A stretch of DNA of 36,989 bases from the NCBI GenBank assembly GCA_025356695.1, contig JANXSE010000094.1, positions 1 to 36,989 on the forward strand, read 5' to 3'. The stretch comes from Betaproteobacteria bacterium. Its GTDB lineage: Bacteria; Pseudomonadota; Gammaproteobacteria; Burkholderiales; SG8-41. Below, piece by piece: positions 25,818 through 33,440 of the stretch. The notes beneath the pieces were generated by a model. The model saw nothing but the letters and a program-made list of their open reading frames with translations. It did no database searches and was not told where the DNA came from. The translations under genes and the position numbers were made by a program. How positions within the stretch are numbered: the stretch's first letter is position 1; every line of letters begins with the position of its first letter.

Positions 25818-27167
25818 ATGGCAGCAGAGAACAAACCGCGCATGTTTCGCATGCCGCAGGGCGACAGCATTTCGTGGCGCGATATGCTGCTTGCCTGGTG
25901 GCCGGCGCTGCTGGTGGTGGCTGCCGGTTTTGCCGTGGCGTCGCTGTACGTGCAGCCGGCGCCGCCCAACCATATCGTCATCGCAACCGGCGCCGAAGAC
26001 GGCGCCTATTTTCATTACGCCGGCCGTTATGCCGATGTATTCGACCGCTACGGCATCAAGCTTGAGGCGCGCCCGACTTCGGGCTCGGTGGAAAATTTCA
26101 GCCTGCTGGCGGCGGAAGACGCTGAAATCGACATCGCTTTTATTCAGGGTGGCACTGCCAATGCCGAAGAGGGCCCCGATCTTGAGTCACTCGGTTCCAT
26201 GTACTACGAGCCGGTCTGGGTGTTTACGCGCGGCACGACCATCGACCGGCTGACCCAGTTGAGGGGCAAGCGGCTGGCGATCGGCCCTGAAGGCAGCGGT
26301 ACGCGGCGTCTGGCGAAACAGCTGCTGCTCGCCAACGATATTGCCGAACCGAAAACCAAAGGCCACGAACTGACCGGCGACGCCGCGGCCAAGGCCCTGC
26401 ACGAGGGCCGGATCGATGCGGCGATACTGGTCGCGTCGCCGCGTTCGAAAGCCGTGCAGAACCTGCTGCGCGCGCCCGACGTGCACCTGGCCGACCTGAC
26501 TCATGCCGAGGCCTATACAAAATTTTTTCCGCATTTGTCGGCGGTGGTATTGCCGCGCGGCGGCATCGATCTCGTCGCCGACATTCCGCCGCGCAACGTG
26601 CATCTGATTGCGACCACTGCCAATCTGGTGGTGCGCGACGATCTGCATCCGGCGATCGTCAATCTGTTGGCACTCGCCGCGAGGGAAGTGCACGGCGGAT
26701 CCGGATTGTTCAACGCCAAAGACAAGTTTCCAGCCACCAAGGACGTCGATTTCCCGATGAACGACGATGCCGAGCGTTTTTACAAATCGGGGCCGCCTTT
26801 CCTGCAACGCTACCTGCCGTTCTGGGCGGCGAATTTTGTCGATCGCATGATCGTGTTTCTGGTGCCGCTGATCGCGCTGGTGCTGCCGCTGGCGCGTGTG
26901 CTGCCGGCGTTGTACCAATGGCGCATCCGTTCGCGTATTTACCGCAACTACGGCGAGCTGAAATTTCTCGAGGCCGAAATCGCACAGGCGGCCGATCGCA
27001 GCAAGACGCGCGAATATTACGAACGGCTTGACAAGATCGAGGATCGCGTCAACCTGATGCGCATACCGCTGGCAAATCACGAGCAGTTGTACACGCTGCG
27101 CGGGCATATCGAATTTGTGCGCGCGCGTATTGCCAAACTGTCGACGGGTGACGTTACGCCGGCATAA
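25818..27167 (+). CDS. Membrane-anchored TAXI-family (TRAP-type) solute-binding protein
   Basis: The 449-residue protein starts at ATG 25818 after GAGGAGG. A membrane segment at about 26-46 (LLAWWPALLVVAAGFAVAS) anchors it. A TAXI-type binding domain follows: HIVIATGAEDGAYFHYAGRY, ARPTSGSVENFSLLAAEDAE, IDIAFIQGGTAN and GKRLAIGPEGSGTRRLAKQL. A second membrane segment near 342-362 (MIVFLVPLIALVLPLARVL) is followed by a cytoplasmic, charged coiled-coil tail of about 80 residues (ELKFLEAEIAQAADRS). Ordinary TAXI proteins are about 320 residues, soluble, and paired with a DctM-like permease; none is here. A sensor-like or scaffold role is possible but is inference. Confidence 0.85.
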   Translation: MAAENKPRMFRMPQGDSISWRDMLLAWWPALLVVAAGFAVASLYVQPAPPNHIVIATGAEDGAYFHYAGRYADVFDRYGIKLEARPTSGSVENFSLLAAEDAEIDIAFIQGGTANAEEGPDLESLGSMYYEPVWVFTRGTTIDRLTQLRGKRLAIGPEGSGTRRLAKQLLLANDIAEPKTKGHELTGDAAAKALHEGRIDAAILVASPRSKAVQNLLRAPDVHLADLTHAEAYTKFFPHLSAVVLPRGGIDLVADIPPRNVHLIATTANLVVRDDLHPAIVNLLALAAREVHGGSGLFNAKDKFPATKDVDFPMNDDAERFYKSGPPFLQRYLPFWAANFVDRMIVFLVPLIALVLPLARVLPALYQWRIRSRIYRNYGELKFLEAEIAQAADRSKTREYYERLDKIEDRVNLMRIPLANHEQLYTLRGHIEFVRARIAKLSTGDVTPA

Positions 27168-27176
27168 GGGAAAAGG

Positions 27177-28154
27177 TCAATCGACCTGCGCGCCCGACTG
27201 TCTGACGATTTTTTCGTATTTGGCGATTTCAGCTTTGATCAGCGCGGCGAACTGATCGGGCGTGCCGCCGGCCGGTACGGCGCCGAGCGCAGTAAAGCGT
27301 TCCAGTGCCGCGGTTGTTTTAAGTGCGCGTACGATTTCGGTATTCAGCGTTGCGATGATCGCCGGCGGCGTGCCGGCCGGCGCGAGCACGCCGAACCAGG
27401 TGCCGATATCGAACCCCTTCAGGCCCGCCTCATCGAGCGTAACCAGCGCCGGTAGCTGCGGCGCACGTTGTCGTGTCGTCACCGCCAGCGCGCGCAGGCG
27501 ATGTGATTGGATGTTGGGCATCGCCGAGGCGAGATTGTCGAACATCAACTCGACGTGTCCGCCGAGCAGATCGGTCACCGCCGGTGCCGCCCCCTTGTAA
27601 GGAATGTGCGTCATGCGTATTGCGGCCATCGTATTGAATAGCTCGCCGGCGAGATGGCCTGCGCTGCCGGTGCTGCCCGAGGCGAAATGCAGCTGGCCGG
27701 GCAGCTTTTTCACCAGCACAATCAGTTCGCGCACGTTTTTCGCCGGCAACGCCGGATGAACGACCAAAACGTTCGGCACTGTCGTCACCAGCGTCACCGG
27801 CGAAAAGTCAGCTACCGGGTCGTACGGCAGTTTGCGATACAGCGAGACGTTGATCGCATGCGTGCTGACCGCGCCCATTACTATTGTGTAGCCGTCGGGT
27901 GCAGCTTTCGCCACAAAGTCGGCGCCGATATTGCCGCCGGCGCCTGGCCGGTTTTCGACGATGACCGTTTGCTTCAGGTTGCGCGTCAGTTCCTGCGCGA
28001 TCACGCGCGCGGCGATGTCGAGCGGCCCGCCGGCGGGGAAGGGCACGACGAAGCGCAGGGGTTTCAGCGGAAACGGCGGCGCATCGGCCGCCTGCAATGC
28101 GCCGCACAGGCAGATCAGCAGCGGCGCGATTGTCAGCTTTATCAAGGCGGTCAT
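27177..28154 (-). CDS. Bug-family tripartite tricarboxylate transporter substrate-binding protein
   Basis: The 325-residue product starts at ATG 28154 and has a signal peptide (MTALIKLTIAPLLICLCGAL, cleaved near AADA). The Bug motifs are LKPLRFVVPFPAGGPLDIAA, NRPGAGGNIGAD, APDGYTIV and MTHIPYKGAAPAVTDLLGGH. It stands alone, convergent with the TAXI gene (nine bases between stops) and divergent from the FMN hydroxyacid oxidase gene. The latter may act on the acid it binds, for example a 2-hydroxy acid, but nothing in the sequence proves that. It is the fifth Bug protein in the window. Confidence 0.93.
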   Translation of the reverse strand: MTALIKLTIAPLLICLCGALQAADAPPFPLKPLRFVVPFPAGGPLDIAARVIAQELTRNLKQTVIVENRPGAGGNIGADFVAKAAPDGYTIVMGAVSTHAINVSLYRKLPYDPVADFSPVTLVTTVPNVLVVHPALPAKNVRELIVLVKKLPGQLHFASGSTGSAGHLAGELFNTMAAIRMTHIPYKGAAPAVTDLLGGHVELMFDNLASAMPNIQSHRLRALAVTTRQRAPQLPALVTLDEAGLKGFDIGTWFGVLAPAGTPPAIIATLNTEIVRALKTTAALERFTALGAVPAGGTPDQFAALIKAEIAKYEKIVRQSGAQVD

Positions 28155-28182
28155 GATGAGAGGATTTTAGCGACTCGTTTGT

Positions 28183-28188
28183 TATACT
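28183..28188 (+). promoter_or_regulatory. Candidate -10 box for the hydroxyacid oxidase gene
   Basis: TATACT, in the context GTTATACTGC, is a good -10 box 26 bases before the ATG at 28214. No convincing -35 box lies 16-18 bases upstream, so the promoter may need an activator. It sits in the short divergent spacer with the Bug gene at 27177-28154. Confidence 0.35.
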
Positions 28189-28213
28189 GCCGCCTCATCA
28201 GAAAAATAATGTC

Positions 28214-29374
28214 ATGAGCCTGCGCAACGTTTACAACATCGACGATCTGCACAAAATCGCGCGCAAGCGCCTGCCAAAGATCGCCTACGACTATCTCGAA
28301 CCGGGCGCCGAGGACAATGTCTCGCTGCGCGAGAACCGTGCCGCGTTTGAGCGCATAAAACTGCTGCCGCGCACCCTGATCGATGTCTCGAAGCGTTCGC
28401 AGAAGACCACCATCTTCGGCAAGACCTATGACGCCCCCTTCGGCGTCGCGCCGACCGGTGCGGCCGGTATTTACGGTTTTGCTGCCGATATCGCGCTGGC
28501 GCGCGCGGCGCGCGATGCCAATGTGCCTTTTGTGCTCTCCACCGCCTCGTTCGAACCGATGGAGAAGGTCGCGCGTGAGGCCGCCGGCGGCACGCTGTGG
28601 TTTCAGCTGTATATGTCGAAGGATCGCGAAGCGGCGGCGCGACTGGTCAACCGCGCGCGCGACGCCGGTTATGAAGCGCTGATCGTCACCACCGATGTGC
28701 CGATGATAGGCAACCGCGAACCCAACCTGCGCAACGGTTGGGCGATTCCTTTCAAACTCGGTCCGCGCAACATGCTCGACGGCATGCTGCATCCGCGCTG
28801 GTTGTTCGGCACCTTGCTGCGCACGCTGTTCGATTCCGGTGTGCCGCGTTTCCAGAACACGGACGTCAATGTCGGCGGGCGCATCGTGACGACCGATCTT
28901 GGTCAGTTCCGCGCGCGGCGCGACGCCGTGGACTGGAGCGATTTTCAGTGGTTGCGCGAAATCTGGCCGCACAAATTCTTTATCAAGGGCGTTCTGCATG
29001 CCGACGACGCGCGCCTCGCCGTCAAATACGGCGCCGACGGCGTATTCGTTTCCAATCACGGAGGGCGTCAGCTCGACGGTGCACAGGCGACTATCGACGT
29101 GCTGCCGGAAATCCGCGCCGCCGTCGGTAAAGATAAACTGGTGATGCTTGACGGCGGTATCCGTCGCGGTTCCGATATCGTCAAGGCCATCGCGCTGGGG
29201 GCGGACATGGCTTTCACCGGCCGCGCGCCCTTGTATGGCATTGCTGCGGGCGGGCAGGCCGGCGCAAAACATGCGATTGACCTGCTTAAATCTGAAGTCG
29301 ACCGCGTGATCGCGCTGATCGGCTGTGCGGATGTGAGAGAGCTTGGTGAACAATTCCTGGCGCGGCGCGCTTAG
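28214..29374 (+). CDS. FMN-dependent alpha-hydroxy-acid oxidase/dehydrogenase
   Basis: The 386-residue protein matches the family of L-lactate dehydrogenase LldD, mandelate dehydrogenase and glycolate oxidase in length and fold. IDDLHKIARKRLPKIAYDYL begins the barrel, APFGVAPTGAAGIYGF and LWFQLYMSKDRE line the FMN site, IVTTDVPMIGNREPNLRNG follows, and GVFVSNHGGRQLD holds the catalytic His. MLDGGIRRGSDIVKAIALGA binds the FMN phosphate. It oxidises a 2-hydroxy acid to a 2-oxo acid, probably passing electrons to the respiratory chain. The substrate is not determined. The start ATG 28214 has only a weak ribosome site. It is divergent from a Bug gene. Confidence 0.93.
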   Translation: MSLRNVYNIDDLHKIARKRLPKIAYDYLEPGAEDNVSLRENRAAFERIKLLPRTLIDVSKRSQKTTIFGKTYDAPFGVAPTGAAGIYGFAADIALARAARDANVPFVLSTASFEPMEKVAREAAGGTLWFQLYMSKDREAAARLVNRARDAGYEALIVTTDVPMIGNREPNLRNGWAIPFKLGPRNMLDGMLHPRWLFGTLLRTLFDSGVPRFQNTDVNVGGRIVTTDLGQFRARRDAVDWSDFQWLREIWPHKFFIKGVLHADDARLAVKYGADGVFVSNHGGRQLDGAQATIDVLPEIRAAVGKDKLVMLDGGIRRGSDIVKAIALGADMAFTGRAPLYGIAAGGQAGAKHAIDLLKSEVDRVIALIGCADVRELGEQFLARRA

Positions 29375-29380
29375 CTAGCA

Positions 29381-29463
29381 CCGTTCGCCCTGAGCTTGTC
29401 GAAGGGCAGCTATTCCGGAGTGCGAATCGCCGTTCATGGTTCGACAGGCTCACCACGAACGGC
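29381..29463. repeat. Imperfect inverted repeat of a dispersed TGAGCTTGTCGAAG type
   Basis: CCGTTCGCCCTGAGCTTGTC (29381-29400, continuing GAAGGGC) and the reverse complement of GGTTCGACAGGCTCACCACG...CGG (29438-29462) face each other over about 30 bases. Elements of this form, CCCTTCGACAAGCTCAGGGC and variants, are scattered through many proteobacterial genomes between genes. Here it fills most of the gap between the hydroxyacid oxidase and PrpF-like genes. It may work as a hairpin terminator or a REP-like element. Nothing else is seen in 29464-29573 apart from the ribosome site. Confidence 0.7.
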
Positions 29464-29573
29464 GGGGTTTTTCGCGCGCCCGTGGCGCGCCCGCGGACAG
29501 CGCAGTAAAATCAGCGCATTCGCAGGCGGCGTTCGCCGCCGCGCTTTATACACCAGGCAAAGCGGAGGCTCAT

Positions 29574-30770
29574 ATGAAACAACTCAAACTTCCCGCCGTC
29601 TTCATGCGCGGCGGCACCAGCAACGCGATCGTTTTTCATGCACGCGATCTGCCGCGCGATCGCAGCGAATGGGACGAGATATTTCTTGCCGCCATCGGTA
29701 GTCCCGATCCCTATGGTCGCCAGCTCGACGGCATGGGCGGCGGTGTGTCTTCGCTGTCGAAAGTCTGCGTGGTCGGTCCGTCGTCGCGACCCGATGCCGA
29801 TATCGATTACACCTTCGCGCAAGTGCAGGTGAAGGAAGCCAAGGTCGATTACAGCGCCAACTGCGGCAATATGTCGTCGGCGATGGGCCCGTTCGCGGTC
29901 GATGAAGGTGTTTTCAAAGTCAGCGGCGGCGAAGCGCTGGTGCGCGTACACAATACGAACACGAAAAAAATTATCAACGCGCGTTTCGCAATCGACGATG
30001 GTCAGTCGGCTGTAGACGGCGATCTCGCCATTCCCGGTGTTTCAGGAACGGGCTCCCCGGTGCGCCTTGAATTCTGCGAACCGGGCGGGGCCGCCACTGG
30101 CAAACTGCTGCCGACCGGCAATGTCGTTGATACGCTCGATGTGCCCGGTGTTGGCAAGATCCGCGCCTCACTGATCGACGCTGCCAACGCCTGCGTCCTC
30201 GTTAACGCCGCGGACATCGGCCTCACCGGCACGGAAATGCCGGACGCGATCGAGCAGGACGCCGCGCTGATGGCCAAGCTCGACAAGATCCGTCTCGCCG
30301 CGTCGGTGGCCATGGGCATTACGCCCAACCTCGAAGAAGCCGCGAAGAAAAAATCCATACCCTTTGTCGGTTTCATTTCAGGCCCGCAGGATTCGCCGTC
30401 GCTATCGGGTAATCCGATCAAAGCCGATGAAGTCGATCTCACCGGCCGCATGCTCTCGAACGGCCAGCCGCACCGCGCGCTGCCGCTGACCTGCTCGCTG
30501 TGCATGGCCGTCGCCGCGCGCATTGAAGGCAGTGTCGTCCATCAGGCGGTGCGCAAGAACAGCGATGCAGCGGCGCCGATCCGTATCGCGATGCCGTCGG
30601 GTATTCTGACAGTCGATTCGACGGTCAAACAGAACAACGGCCAGTGGCACGCCGAGCAGGGCGCGTTCTTCCGCACACAGCGCCGCCTGTTCGATGGTTA
30701 TGTTTATGTGCGCGCGTCGCGGGTGCCGGGGTTGCTGGCGAAAACCGGCGGGAAACTCAAAGCGGCTTGA
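29574..30770 (+). CDS. PrpF/4-oxalomesaconate tautomerase family protein
   Basis: The 398-residue product starts at ATG 29574, five bases after GGAGG; the open frame upstream runs through the repeat element and is not used. The N-terminus KLPAVFMRGGTSNAIVFHARDL is characteristic of PrpF-type isomerases, and YSANCGNMSSAMGPFAVDEG contains the first conserved Cys. GSPDPYGRQLDGMGGGVSSLSK and PHRALPLTCSLCMAVAARIEG also fit. PrpF converts 2-methyl-trans-aconitate in the methylcitrate pathway, and GalD is a tautomerase of 4-oxalomesaconate in gallate breakdown. Either would fit the window's emphasis on unsaturated tricarboxylates. It is followed by a bidirectional terminator. Confidence 0.92.
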   Translation: MKQLKLPAVFMRGGTSNAIVFHARDLPRDRSEWDEIFLAAIGSPDPYGRQLDGMGGGVSSLSKVCVVGPSSRPDADIDYTFAQVQVKEAKVDYSANCGNMSSAMGPFAVDEGVFKVSGGEALVRVHNTNTKKIINARFAIDDGQSAVDGDLAIPGVSGTGSPVRLEFCEPGGAATGKLLPTGNVVDTLDVPGVGKIRASLIDAANACVLVNAADIGLTGTEMPDAIEQDAALMAKLDKIRLAASVAMGITPNLEEAAKKKSIPFVGFISGPQDSPSLSGNPIKADEVDLTGRMLSNGQPHRALPLTCSLCMAVAARIEGSVVHQAVRKNSDAAAPIRIAMPSGILTVDSTVKQNNGQWHAEQGAFFRTQRRLFDGYVYVRASRVPGLLAKTGGKLKAA

Positions 30771-30790
30771 TCGCTTGCCGGCCGCAATAA

Positions 30791-30815
30791 AAAAGGGCGC
30801 CGAGGCGCCCTTTTT
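30791..30815. terminator. Bidirectional intrinsic terminator
   Basis: GGGCGC (30795-30800) and GCGCCC (30805-30810) form a stem around CGAG, with A-run before it and TTTTT after it, so it can stop transcripts from both sides. It lies between the convergent PrpF-like gene and the cytochrome c-propeller gene. Confidence 0.88.
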
Positions 30816-30843
30816 ATTAACATCCGGTTTCTACGCGTTGTGC

Positions 30844-32115
30844 CTAGCGTGAGGCCACCTTCGCACGCTGCGGCGTAACTTCGATAATGCGGTTGGTCGC
30901 GGTCTGGTGGATCAGCAAGGTGCCTTCACGGGTTTTACGCGCGTTGCGCAGGATGCCGGAGTAAATGCCGCCCGACTTGATCGCCCAGCTCTGGAATTTT
31001 TCCGTCGCGATGTCGAAGCGCACCAGCGGATCGGGCCGCATGCCCGATTCGTTGTACCAGACGCCGCCGTCAACTATGACGATGCCGTAAGGGTGCGACG
31101 ACGGGCCCGAGGGTGAATCCCATTCCGTGTTCTCGCCAGATTTCGGCACGTAGCGGCCGATGCGGCCGCGGCCCGAATTCACGTACCAGATGGTGCCATC
31201 GGCGGCGACGTCAAAGCGGCGCACGGTGGTGCCCGCCAGCGGCAGCTTGACCTCGGTGATGTCCAGCGTGTCGGGGTTGACCTTGAGCAGGCAGGGGCGT
31301 GCATTGCACGAGACCCACAAGGTGCCTTCAGGATCGAACTTGACGTGGTAGGGCTGCGTTTTTTCGGTGGCGACCTTGACCAGCTTGATATCGCCATTAT
31401 CCGGATTGAGCCGGCCGATCATGTTCGCCCATTGAAACGAAAAATACACCCAGCCTTTTTTGTCGAAGGTGATGGTGTGCACGTCGGTTGCCGCCGGGTC
31501 GGGCATTTTGAAGACGGTGGCTTTGCCGGAGACGGGATCGATAAAACCGATCGAACCGTTCTTGTTGCCGGAGAACCACGGCCGGCCTTTCGGATCGAGC
31601 TCGACGGTGTGCGGCATCGAATTGGCCGGCAGTTCGTATTCGCGCGCCTTGCCGGTTTTCGGATCGAGCCGCCCGATCAGGTTGCCGAACTGGCCGGCGT
31701 ACCAGATCGAGCCGTCGGCCGCCTGTATCGGGTCGCGCGCGCGCTGGCCGAGGTGGGGCACCGTCCATTCCTTGAATGCAACCTGCATATCGCCGGCCAC
31801 CAGCTTCGGTGTGCGCTTGGTGTTGGGCGGGAAATTGGTCGCGAGGTAGTCGAGAATTTCGTTCTGCACCTCGGGTGTTTTGCCGAGGTCGATCATGTAG
31901 CTGGTCAGCTCTTTCCAGTGCTCGCGCGTATAGCCCGAACTGGTGATGATTAGATTAGTCACGTGGCAGGCGCCGCAGACGCCCTGGACGAGCTGCTTGC
32001 CTTTGCCATCGGGTAGCGGCAGCACCTTGACCGCCTGTTCCTGGGCGTACGCGGAAAAGGCCGTGAGCGCGAACGCGGCGGCAGCGAGCAGGGATGAACT
32101 GAGCTTCGTGGGCAT
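30844..32115 (-). CDS. Cytochrome c-Vgb-like beta-propeller fusion, periplasmic
   Basis: The 423-residue protein starts at ATG 32115 after GAGGAGAAG. It has a signal peptide (residues 1-24, AYAQ) and then a small heme-binding region with CGACH (residues 47-51) and a possible distal Met (SYMIDL). From about residue 112 on, repeats such as DGSIWYAGQFGNLIGRLDPK, KGRPWFSGNKNGSIGFIDPV and EGTLWVSCNARPCLLKVNPD make a propeller like virginiamycin B lyase (Vgb). With a heme domain and export signal, it is more likely a redox protein than an antibiotic-resistance lyase. It borders the integron array. Its upstream region contains GGATACTATT, part of the motif seen near the GntR regulator. Confidence 0.88.
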   Translation of the reverse strand: MPTKLSSSLLAAAAFALTAFSAYAQEQAVKVLPLPDGKGKQLVQGVCGACHVTNLIITSSGYTREHWKELTSYMIDLGKTPEVQNEILDYLATNFPPNTKRTPKLVAGDMQVAFKEWTVPHLGQRARDPIQAADGSIWYAGQFGNLIGRLDPKTGKAREYELPANSMPHTVELDPKGRPWFSGNKNGSIGFIDPVSGKATVFKMPDPAATDVHTITFDKKGWVYFSFQWANMIGRLNPDNGDIKLVKVATEKTQPYHVKFDPEGTLWVSCNARPCLLKVNPDTLDITEVKLPLAGTTVRRFDVAADGTIWYVNSGRGRIGRYVPKSGENTEWDSPSGPSSHPYGIVIVDGGVWYNESGMRPDPLVRFDIATEKFQSWAIKSGGIYSGILRNARKTREGTLLIHQTATNRIIEVTPQRAKVASR

Positions 32116-32135
32116 GGCTTCTCCTCGGGTCGTTA

Positions 32136-32675
32136 TTATGAGTGCTTATGAGGAATAGTATCCCACGGAAAAGGTCGGAAATAAATGGGGTGGGGCGGGC
32201 TTGCGCAGGCTCGGCAAACAATTTGGGGCCACACTCCTAGTGTTCGCCTTTGATAATTTCCGCTAGCCGCCGCCACCTTGGCGGCGGCGTCAAGCCGTTG
32301 CTTTGCCATCGTGACGATGCTTTCGCGACAGATGCGGGCAAGCGTCAGCACGCCAGCCTGTGAAACGAGGAAGACGCCAGATTCCTGATCGAGGCCAGAA
32401 AAACCCTTTCGGGTACCCGTTGGCGAGATAACAAAGCCATCCGTTGCTTTGTTGGCCCACATGCCGAAGAAATGACTGAGCCAAGCTGAAATGAGGATCA
32501 TCAATGACCCGTCCGGCATAACCTTTCGATAGAGAGTGAACTGAAAAGGTCGTAACTCTTCGGGGGTCGATAATTCAGAAAACTCCGCGACCAAGGCGAG
32601 TTCCTCAAAAGTCTTCAGCGCGAACGACTCGCGTTGCCTCCTTAAGAATTCCCGCGCGGTATCCCAGTTCGCCAT
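32136..32675 (-). CDS. Hypothetical protein of last, probably truncated, integron cassette
   Basis: The 179-residue frame starts at ATG 32675, 12 bases inside the R' core of the neighbouring attC. The first 140 residues (starting MANWDTAREFLRRQRESF) look like a real soluble protein with charged helices and a short hydrophobic patch (SLMILISAWLSHFFGMW). I do not recognise it. The last 35 or so residues (VWPQIVCRACASPPHPIYF...) have a different composition and run to within 20 bases of the next gene. No attC follows the stop, so the end of the cassette is probably lost and the C-terminus may be made of neighbouring sequence. Confidence 0.55.
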   Translation of the reverse strand: MANWDTAREFLRRQRESFALKTFEELALVAEFSELSTPEELRPFQFTLYRKVMPDGSLMILISAWLSHFFGMWANKATDGFVISPTGTRKGFSGLDQESGVFLVSQAGVLTLARICRESIVTMAKQRLDAAAKVAAASGNYQRRTLGVWPQIVCRACASPPHPIYFRPFPWDTIPHKHS

Positions 32676-32686
32676 GGTTTGTTGAA

Positions 32687-32746
32687 ATCTGACGCTATGG
32701 TGAGCGGCGCGCGCTTTCTGCGCGTCTGCTCGACCTGAAGTTAGAT
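32687..32746 (-). other. attC site 1 (60 bp)
   Basis: On the minus strand the site runs from R'' ATCTAAC (32740-32746) to R' GTCAGAT (32687-32693). Inner arms include GACGCGC and GCGCGC. The R' core has C where T is usual after G, so it may recombine poorly. The TAA stop of the MazF-like gene is inside R''. Confidence 0.8.
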
Positions 32747-33079
32747 TCCGATGATTTCATTGAGGCCCTCCACGATATGCGCAAGCTCTTCTGGCGTAGA
32801 GCGGCCAAGCCGTGCGCCTATGCGCTCCACGGAAAGGGTGCGAATCTGGCTGATCTTGACCCAGGACCGCTTCGGCAGCTTTGGAGATTGGAGTTCATGC
32901 GTGAGCGGAAAACCGGCACGTTGAGGCTGGCTGGTAAGCGCTACCGCTATAACTGTACCGGAGCGATCATTGAATACATCGTGACTGAGGATGAGAACCG
33001 GACGCAAGCCAGCCTGTTTGCGACCGCGAACAGGGTTAAGGTCGGCCCAACGAATTTCGCCCCTCAATATTCTGGCCAT
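32741..33079 (-). CDS. MazF/PemK-family toxin
   Basis: The 112-residue protein has the MazF/PemK pattern [21 protein letters not shown], which includes the loop with the catalytic Arg, followed by [20 protein letters not shown] and [17 protein letters not shown]. Members are sequence-specific mRNA endonucleases. The gene starts at ATG 33079 and overlaps the antitoxin gene by 16 bases, so the two are translationally coupled. Its stop codon lies in the attC core. This toxin-antitoxin pair forms one integron cassette; such pairs are known to stabilise cassette arrays. Confidence 0.93.
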   Translation of the reverse strand: MARILRGEIRWADLNPVRGRKQAGLRPVLILSHDVFNDRSGTVIAVALTSQPQRAGFPLTHELQSPKLPKRSWVKISQIRTLSVERIGARLGRSTPEELAHIVEGLNEIIGI

Positions 33080-33306
33080 GCCTCAAGTTCCTGCCCCAAG
33101 CCCTCTTCGGCGAGAGCTTTTTCAAATTTCGGGTCGAGCTTCGCGCATTCAGAAGCGAGGCGGGTACGTTCCAGCCGCGCGAGCTTCTCTGCAACAGCAG
33201 CCTGAATCGCCCGGCTACGGTTAGGGAAAACGCTCCTCGACACCAATCCGTCGACTCGGCTTAATGTTTCGCGGTCGATGGTAATCGCAACCTTGACGCT
33301 ACTCAT
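33064..33306 (-). CDS. Ribbon-helix-helix antitoxin of the MazF-like toxin
   Basis: The 80-residue protein begins [20 protein letters not shown], a beta-strand and helix that match ribbon-helix-helix DNA-binding antitoxins, with [16 protein letters not shown] as the second helix. The acidic C-terminus ([14 protein letters not shown]) should wrap the toxin. ATG 33306 has GGAG six to ten bases upstream. A 6-bp inverted repeat that overlaps the likely -10 box lies immediately upstream, in keeping with autorepression. The gene precedes the toxin, the usual order. Confidence 0.9.
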   Translation of the reverse strand: MSSVKVAITIDRETLSRVDGLVSRSVFPNRSRAIQAAVAEKLARLERTRLASECAKLDPKFEKALAEEGLGQELEAWPEY

Positions 33307-33320
33307 GTCGAATCTCCAAA

Positions 33321-33339
33321 GTATGACGATTAATCATAC
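33321..33339 (-). promoter_or_regulatory. Promoter and operator of the MazF-type toxin-antitoxin cassette
   Basis: GTATGA (33321-33326) and TCATAC (33334-33339) form an inverted repeat with a seven-base spacer. The minus-strand sequence within it, TATGAT, is a good -10 box some 30 bases before the antitoxin start. Antitoxin bound here would block the promoter. So this cassette has its own promoter. Confidence 0.6.
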
Positions 33340-33360
33340 CACAACCCAAAGAGGCAAAGA

Positions 33361-33428
33361 ATCTAACGCTCCGCGTTACCGACGTGCGCGAATTGTGCGC
33401 ACGGTCCGGGTACATGCGGCGGTTAGAT
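33361..33428 (-). other. attC site 2 (68 bp)
   Basis: The outer cores are perfectly complementary: R'' ATCTAAC (minus strand, 33422-33428) and R' GTTAGAT (33361-33367). The inner stem CGTGCG/CGCACG lies in the centre. It separates the secreted unknown protein at 33441-33905 from the toxin-antitoxin cassette. Confidence 0.9.
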
Positions 33429-33440
33429 GACCAAAGTTGG

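Noticed and set aside
27876..27888. TACTATTGTGTA resembling the GntR-region motif
   Set aside because: It has an extra base, is inside the coding sequence of a Bug gene, and has no promoter context.
28151..29353. Minus-strand open frame of 400 codons opposite the FMN oxidase
   Set aside because: Antisense to a gene with all FMN and catalytic motifs; no recognisable protein features.
32116..32240. attC or attI site at the left end of the array
   Set aside because: No paired RYYYAAC and GTTRRRY cores or stem-forming arms were found on either strand.
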